From: Gardnerella piotii
Lineage (GTDB): Bacteria > Actinomycetota > Actinomycetes > Actinomycetales > Bifidobacteriaceae
Length of the DNA stretch: 64,000 nt
Direction: 5' to 3'
Assembly: GCF_003397585.1 (NCBI RefSeq)
Contig: NZ_QJUV01000001.1
Location: 682,001-746,000 of the forward strand
Of this stretch, positions 62,364 through 64,000 are shown piece by piece. Every line of letters begins with the position of its first letter. The first letter of the stretch is position 1. The position numbers were made by a program, and so were the translations under genes. The notes under the pieces are model-generated. The model searched no databases, was not told where the DNA came from, and saw only the letters and a list, made by a program, of their open reading frames with translations.

Positions 62364-63420
62364 AACAATGAATAAAACAAGCGAGCCAATAGTTTTAGGC
62401 ATTGAATCAACTTGCGACGAAACAGCAGCCGCAATCGTTAAAGGAAGAACATTAGTTTCTAACGTTGTAGCATCCTCAATGCAAGAACACGCGCGATATG
62501 GCGGTGTTATACCAGAAATCGCATCACGCGCGCATGCAGAAGCATTTGTGCCAGTTGTATCAAAAGCGTTAGCAGATGCAAATATGGATTTAAGCGATAT
62601 TGATGCTATAGCAGTAAGCGCAGGACCTGGATTAGCAGGATGCTTAGCTGTTGGAGTTTCGGGAGCTAAAGCACTAGCAAGTGCAGCAAAAAAGCCGATT
62701 TATGGAATAAACCACGTTATTGGACACATTGCGGTAACGCAATTGCAATTTGGCGATGTGCCTAAAGACGTTCTTGCTTTAATTGTTTCTGGCGGACACA
62801 CTTCACTTCTTCACGTGAACGATATTGCGCGCAGTATAGATGTTGTTGGAACAACATTAGACGATGCAGCTGGCGAGTGCTTTGATAAAGTAGCTAGATT
62901 GCTTGGATTCCCTTATCCAGGAGGTCCGCATATTGATAGGCATGGGCGCCTTGGAAATCCAAATACTTTGAAAGTTCCGCAAGGACTTACGCAAGGTCGT
63001 TCTGGCAAAGAGCATCCTTACGACTTTAGTTTTTCGGGAGTAAAAACAGCTGTTGCGCGTTGGGTAGAAGCTCGCCAAGCACAAGGATTAGAAATACCAG
63101 TAGACGACGTTTGCGCATCTTTAGCAAACTCTGTTGCAGATGTTCTTTCTCGCAAAGCTATGATGGGTTGCGAGCAATACGGTTCAAAAACTTTGTTGAT
63201 TGGTGGCGGATTCTCCGCAAACTCGCAACTTAGAGAGCATCTTTTAGAGCAAGGCAAAGAGCATGGAATCGAAGTTCGTTTGCCAGAATTGAAGCTTTGC
63301 ACAGATAACGGAGCAATGGTGGCAATGCTGGGCGTGAATTTGGTAGAAGCAGTCGTTCGTCCATCTGCTCCAGATTTTGCAATCGATTCAGCAATGCCAC
63401 TTACAACCGTTAGCTTATAA
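62356..63420 (+). CDS. tsaD: tRNA t6A transferase TsaD
   Basis: The 354-residue ASKHA-fold enzyme has IESTCDETAAAIV, GGVIPEIASRAHAEAF with a metal His, NHVIGHIAV with further metal His residues, and VSGGHTSLL. It transfers threonylcarbamoyl from TC-AMP to A37 of tRNA. The ATG at 62356 overlaps the rimI stop and follows GTGAGGA. The TsaC subunit, needed to make TC-AMP, is not in this window. Confidence 0.95.
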   Translation: MSETMNKTSEPIVLGIESTCDETAAAIVKGRTLVSNVVASSMQEHARYGGVIPEIASRAHAEAFVPVVSKALADANMDLSDIDAIAVSAGPGLAGCLAVGVSGAKALASAAKKPIYGINHVIGHIAVTQLQFGDVPKDVLALIVSGGHTSLLHVNDIARSIDVVGTTLDDAAGECFDKVARLLGFPYPGGPHIDRHGRLGNPNTLKVPQGLTQGRSGKEHPYDFSFSGVKTAVARWVEARQAQGLEIPVDDVCASLANSVADVLSRKAMMGCEQYGSKTLLIGGGFSANSQLREHLLEQGKEHGIEVRLPELKLCTDNGAMVAMLGVNLVEAVVRPSAPDFAIDSAMPLTTVSL

Positions 63421-63456
63421 TAGTTAGAGTTGTTATAAAAATAAGCGAGGTGTTTT

Positions 63457-64000
63457 GTGTACGAAAGCTATGCGCGTAGAGGAGTTTTGCAAGTTGGTGA
63501 AAAAATCCAATTCACCGATAGAAAAGGCAAGCGAATCACAGCACAGCTTGTTAAAGGCGGAGTTACACAAACCGAACACGGCATTATTTTGCACGACGAT
63601 GTTATTGGCAAAACTCAAGGCGTTGTAGTAACAACAGTTAGCACAAAACGTGATTTTGAGCGTAGTAATAAGCAACTTGACGCATCTAAAGAATCAAACA
63701 AACCATGGATGGCAGCACGTGCAATAGGCGGATGGGATTATGTAGTTATGCGTCCGCGATTGGCAGATTACGTTTTATCTATGCCAAGAGGCGCTCAAAT
63801 CATGTATCCAAAAGATATTGCGCAAGTGATTTCTTTAGGAGATATTCGCTCTGGAATGCGCGTTTTAGAGTCGGGAGCAGGCTCTGGAGCAATGAGCTTA
63901 AGCCTTTTAGACGCTGTTGGCGAAAGTGGCGAGCTTACAACAATAGAACTTAGACCTGATTTTGCTAGAATCGCGCAACTAAATGCAACGATTTACTATG
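63457..64000 (+). CDS. trmI: tRNA (adenine-N1-)-methyltransferase TrmI (3' end outside window)
   Basis: GTG at 63457 follows GCGAGG. The visible 181 residues include an N-terminal beta domain and MPRGAQIMYPKDIAQVI, then the SAM-binding ESGAGSGAMSLSLL, all typical of TrmI (GCD14-like) m1A58 methyltransferases. It methylates A58 in the tRNA T loop. The gene follows tsaD by 36 bases, so four tRNA- or ribosome-modification genes lie in a row. A Lys/Ser-rich insert at about 75-85 separates the two domains. Confidence 0.92.
   Translation, partial: MYESYARRGVLQVGEKIQFTDRKGKRITAQLVKGGVTQTEHGIILHDDVIGKTQGVVVTTVSTKRDFERSNKQLDASKESNKPWMAARAIGGWDYVVMRPRLADYVLSMPRGAQIMYPKDIAQVISLGDIRSGMRVLESGAGSGAMSLSLLDAVGESGELTTIELRPDFARIAQLNATIYY

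Noticed and set aside
63705-63953. Open frame near the right edge in another reading frame
   Set aside because: The GTG-started trmI frame covers it with clear SAM-binding motifs; the alternative has no recognisable motif.

Overview
The window is AT-rich bacterial chromosome. Gene content and order point to the Bifidobacteriaceae. The evidence is an oxidative L-fucose cluster, the actinobacterial runs pth-mfd and enolase-FtsB-DUF501-Ppx, comEA-comEC-holA, the UPF0182 protein, and a class of MFS and LacI genes typical of bifidobacteria. The low GC for that family makes Gardnerella or a close relative the best guess; this is inference from content, not a database match. I see no phage, insertion sequence, CRISPR array or rRNA operon. 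The segment is mostly housekeeping chromosome with a few accessory islands.

Layout. 1-6865: fucose catabolism (lactonase, permease, SDR dehydrogenase, fuconate dehydratase, divergent LacI regulator, lactaldehyde reductase). It converts L-fucose through lactone, fuconate and a keto-deoxy acid to pyruvate and lactaldehyde, then 1,2-propanediol; the aldolase is not visible and may lie left of the window. 7430-14388: an ABC exporter facing a two-component system whose kinase carries a second, degenerate sensor/DHp module. 14518-20746: peptidase, proC, ychF, an L,D-transpeptidase, a YeiH-type transporter and a DUF488 protein. 20936-26088: uraA behind an apparent attenuator, then a UPF0182 membrane protein with an unusual N-terminal extension.

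26210-35680: pth-mfd flanked by two thiamine or pyrimidine-precursor ABC systems. One is a complete three-gene operon under a clear TPP riboswitch. The other is a divergent permease and binding-protein pair without an ATPase, the latter gene preceded by a three-way-junction leader I cannot assign. 35834-43216: eno, an L-2-hydroxyacid dehydrogenase, FtsB-like protein, a DUF501-Ppx/GppA fusion, tRNA-Leu, branched-chain aminotransferase and a TRIC/UPF0126 protein. 43290-44979: lysine riboswitch and lysine permease.

45043-53028: less conserved envelope genes (TolA-like protein, degenerate M23 protein, large lipoprotein, two small membrane proteins) with tRNA-Asn, an acyl-CoA ligase and a fructosamine kinase. 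53234-64000: leuS, DNA-uptake genes comEA-comEC, holA, the t6A set tsaE-tsaB-rimI-tsaD, and the start of trmI. Strong bidirectional terminators separate most convergent pairs.

The most unusual items are the tandem kinase with a His-to-Gln pseudo-DHp, the unassigned leader RNA near 27200, the DUF501-Ppx fusion, the uraA attenuator, and the paired thiamine-type transporters.
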